Origin: Frankiaceae bacterium
GTDB lineage: Bacteria > Actinomycetota > Actinomycetes > Frankiales > Frankiaceae
Direction of reading: 5' to 3'
DNA: 7,601 bases
Assembly (NCBI GenBank): GCA_030840885.1
Contig: JAVEDQ010000256.1
Location: 1-7,601 of the forward strand
Shown piece after piece: positions 6,306-7,601 of the stretch. The notes under the pieces are model-generated. The model saw only the letters and a program-made list of their open reading frames with translations, searched no databases and was not told where the DNA came from. The position numbers were made by a program, and so were the translations under genes. How positions within the stretch are numbered: position 1 is the first letter of the stretch; every line of letters starts with the position of its first letter.

Positions 6306-6719
6306 GTGCGGTGGACCTGTCCGCAGTGCGACCGGGAGTTCGCGCGCGCCCGGCAGTCGCACGTCTGCGTTCCCGGCTGCACCGTCGACGAGACGTTCGC
6401 CGACCACCCCGCGGGCCAGCGCGCCGCCTATGACGCAGTGGTCGAGCACCTGCGGCGCGAGGGGCCGGTGCACGAGGACGCCGTCCGCATCGGGGTCTTC
6501 CTCAAGTCCGAGGGCAAGATCGCTGAGCTGCGGCCGAAGGCGCGGGGGCTGACGCTGCTGCTGTTCCTGGCCCGCGAGGTGGACGACGTGCGCATCCGCC
6601 GCCGCGAGACGACGGCGCAGGGTCGCGTCATGCACACGCTCCGGCTACTCGACGCCGCCGACGTCGACGACGTGGTGCGGGCGTGGCTCAGCGAGGCCTA
6701 CGCCGCGGCGGACGCCTGA
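6306..6719 (+). CDS. DUF5655-type small protein with N-terminal zinc-ribbon-like motif
   Basis: This 137-residue protein of unknown function opens RWTCPQCDREFARARQSHVC, with Cys5, Cys8, His19 and Cys21 spaced like a zinc-binding ribbon. The VDETFADHP segment and a compact alpha/beta body follow, with FLKSEGKIAELRPKARGL and the hydrophobic stretch LTLLLFLAR, ending in an acidic helix. The layout matches actinobacterial DUF5655 proteins as I recall them; the domain's role is not established. The GTG at 6306 is chosen because it directly precedes the conserved RWTCPQC; the open frame upstream is only the reverse of the BNR gene. No clear Shine-Dalgarno sequence precedes it, so the transcript may be leaderless or the start weak. 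It is divergent from the BNR operon and 101 bp ahead of the monooxygenase gene. Confidence 0.85.
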   Translation: MRWTCPQCDREFARARQSHVCVPGCTVDETFADHPAGQRAAYDAVVEHLRREGPVHEDAVRIGVFLKSEGKIAELRPKARGLTLLLFLAREVDDVRIRRRETTAQGRVMHTLRLLDAADVDDVVRAWLSEAYAAADA

Positions 6720-6763
6720 CCGCTTCGGCGTCTCTTGCTGCATCAGCAGCTGCGGGACACGAT

Positions 6764-6795
6764 GTGCTCCAGGTCACTCTGACGTGAGCGAGCAC
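6764..6795 (+). other. Bulged inverted repeat ahead of the monooxygenase gene
   Basis: Outer arms GTGCTC (6764-6769) and GAGCAC (6790-6795) enclose inner arms TCAC (6774-6777) and GTGA (6784-6787) around a 6-nt loop. In RNA this would be a 10-bp stem with an asymmetric internal loop, ending 12 nt before the AGGAGG site. It could be a terminator for the DUF5655 gene, an operator or a leader hairpin. There is no U-tract, so a classic terminator is unlikely. Confidence 0.35.
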
Positions 6796-6807
6796 GATCC
6801 GACCCGC

Positions 6808-6813
6808 AGGAGG
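6808..6813 (+). promoter_or_regulatory. Ribosome binding site of the monooxygenase gene
   Basis: A perfect AGGAGG lies 7 nt before the GTG at 6821. It fixes this start over the nearby GTG at 6784, which is in another frame and lacks such a site. Confidence 0.85.
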
Positions 6814-6820
6814 CAGCTTC

Positions 6821-7601
6821 GTGAGCCAGACGATGGACCGACCGGCAACCCGCAGCGAAGCCGCTGTCGGGGCCGAGACGTGGCTCGCCGCGTTCCAGGA
6901 CGCCCTCACCGCCCGGGACATCGACGGTGCCGCTGCGATGTTCGCCCCGACCAGCTTCTGGCGCGACCTGGTCGCCTTCACCTGGAACATCACCACCGTC
7001 GAGGGCCCCGACGGCGTCGCGGAGATGCTGCGCGCCCGTCTCGACGACACCGACCCGACCGGCTTCCACGCCGTCGAGGAGCCGACCGAAACCGACGGCG
7101 TCACCGACGTCTGGCTCGAGTTCGAGACCGCGGTCGGCCGCGGCAGCGGTCACCTCCGATTGCAGAACGGTAAGGCCTTCACCCTGCTCACCACCCTCGA
7201 TGAGCTGAAGGGCTTCGAGGAGCCGATGAGCGCGCGGCGACCACGTGGCGTCGAGCACGGCGTGCACCCGAACCGGAAGAACTTCCCCGAGCGCCGCGCC
7301 GAGGAGGTCGAGAGCTTCGGCCGCACCACGCAGCCGTACGTCCTCGTCGTCGGCGGCGGGCAGGGGGGCATCGCCCTCGGCGCACGGCTGCGGTCGATCG
7401 GCGTCCCTGCACTGATCGTCGAGCGCAACGAGCGCCCCGGCGACTCCTGGCGCAAGAGGTACAAGCACCTCGCCCTGCACGACCCGGTCTGGTACGACCA
7501 CCTGCCCTACCTGCCGTTCCCGAAGAACTGGCCGGTGTTCAGCCCGAAGGACAAGATCGCCGACTGGCTCGAGATGTACACGCGGGTCATGGAGGTCAAC
7601 T
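6821..7601 (+). CDS. NTF2/SnoaL-like domain fused to flavin-dependent monooxygenase (3' end outside window)
   Basis: The first 260 residues are present and no stop is met before the window edge. Residues 17-135 look like an NTF2/SnoaL-like cone domain: the helix ETWLAAFQDALTARDIDGAAAMF, then FWRDLVAFTW and the strands DVWLEFETAVG and HLRLQNGKAFTLLTTL. A linker (136-170) leads to a Rossmann fold with YVLVVGGGQGGIALGARL (FAD-binding GxGxxG at 178-183) and a strand ending in Glu201, which would bind the FAD ribose. GDSWRKRYKHLALHDP (207-222) matches the segment after the FAD fold in FMO and Baeyer-Villiger-type enzymes. It would use NADPH and O2 to oxygenate a small substrate, which is unknown. 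Relatives with this layout run to about 600 residues, so roughly half is missing, including the NADPH motif. The gene may be co-transcribed with the DUF5655 gene 101 bp upstream, though the gap leaves room for its own promoter. Confidence 0.92.
   Translation, partial: MSQTMDRPATRSEAAVGAETWLAAFQDALTARDIDGAAAMFAPTSFWRDLVAFTWNITTVEGPDGVAEMLRARLDDTDPTGFHAVEEPTETDGVTDVWLEFETAVGRGSGHLRLQNGKAFTLLTTLDELKGFEEPMSARRPRGVEHGVHPNRKNFPERRAEEVESFGRTTQPYVLVVGGGQGGIALGARLRSIGVPALIVERNERPGDSWRKRYKHLALHDPVWYDHLPYLPFPKNWPVFSPKDKIADWLEMYTRVMEVN

Noticed and set aside
6210..6635. In-frame N-terminal extension of the BNR protein to 6635
   Set aside because: The extra residues are antisense to the DUF5655 gene and have no domain; the GGAGGT site fixes the start at 6209.
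6784..7173. Alternative ORF beginning at GTG 6784
   Set aside because: Arg-rich frame with no domain and no ribosome binding site; the overlapping frame from GTG 6821 has a perfect AGGAGG and a recognisable fusion protein.

Overview
The window is GC-rich throughout, with strongly G/C-biased third codon positions, GTG starts alongside ATG, and purine-rich ribosome binding sites. This fits a high-GC actinobacterium. The moaA tail, the large ATPase-type LuxR regulator and the sulfur carrier/beta-propeller pair all fit that group (Pseudonocardiales or Geodermatophilales would be reasonable guesses, not proven). I see no transposase, integrase, CRISPR array, tRNA or rRNA; it reads as ordinary chromosome.

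Layout from left to right. (1) The last 55 codons of a plus-strand moaA (GTP 3',8-cyclase, molybdenum cofactor) end at 168 and overlap tail-to-tail with the next gene. (2) A 986-residue LuxR-type regulator with an N-terminal AAA-type ATPase fills 153-3113 on the minus strand. Just upstream, a strong ribosome binding site serves a possible small ORF (3011-3244) that overlaps the regulator's start. (3) A VOC-family protein (3360-3845, minus) and an AraC-family regulator (3872-4726, plus) diverge from only 26 bp, which suggests that the regulator controls the VOC gene. (4) The convergent gap after the AraC gene holds two tandem copies of a palindromic element (4741-4788), one of them a perfect 26-bp palindrome. 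(5) A minus-strand operon follows: a five-Asp-box BNR beta-propeller protein (5118-6209) and, 13 nt after it, a MoaD/ThiS-like ubiquitin-fold sulfur carrier ending in Gly-Gly (4823-5104). (6) Diverging from this operon is a small DUF5655-type protein with an N-terminal zinc-ribbon-like motif (6306-6719, plus). (7) A plus-strand gene beginning at GTG 6821 encodes an NTF2/SnoaL-like domain fused to a flavin-dependent monooxygenase, cut by the window edge.

The genes do not form one pathway. They are several small transcription units, each with its own regulation. The least explained items are the propeller/sulfur-carrier operon, which has no sulfur-transfer partner inside the window, the tandem palindrome, and the small ORF in front of the LuxR gene. 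None amounts to clear proof of a new system.
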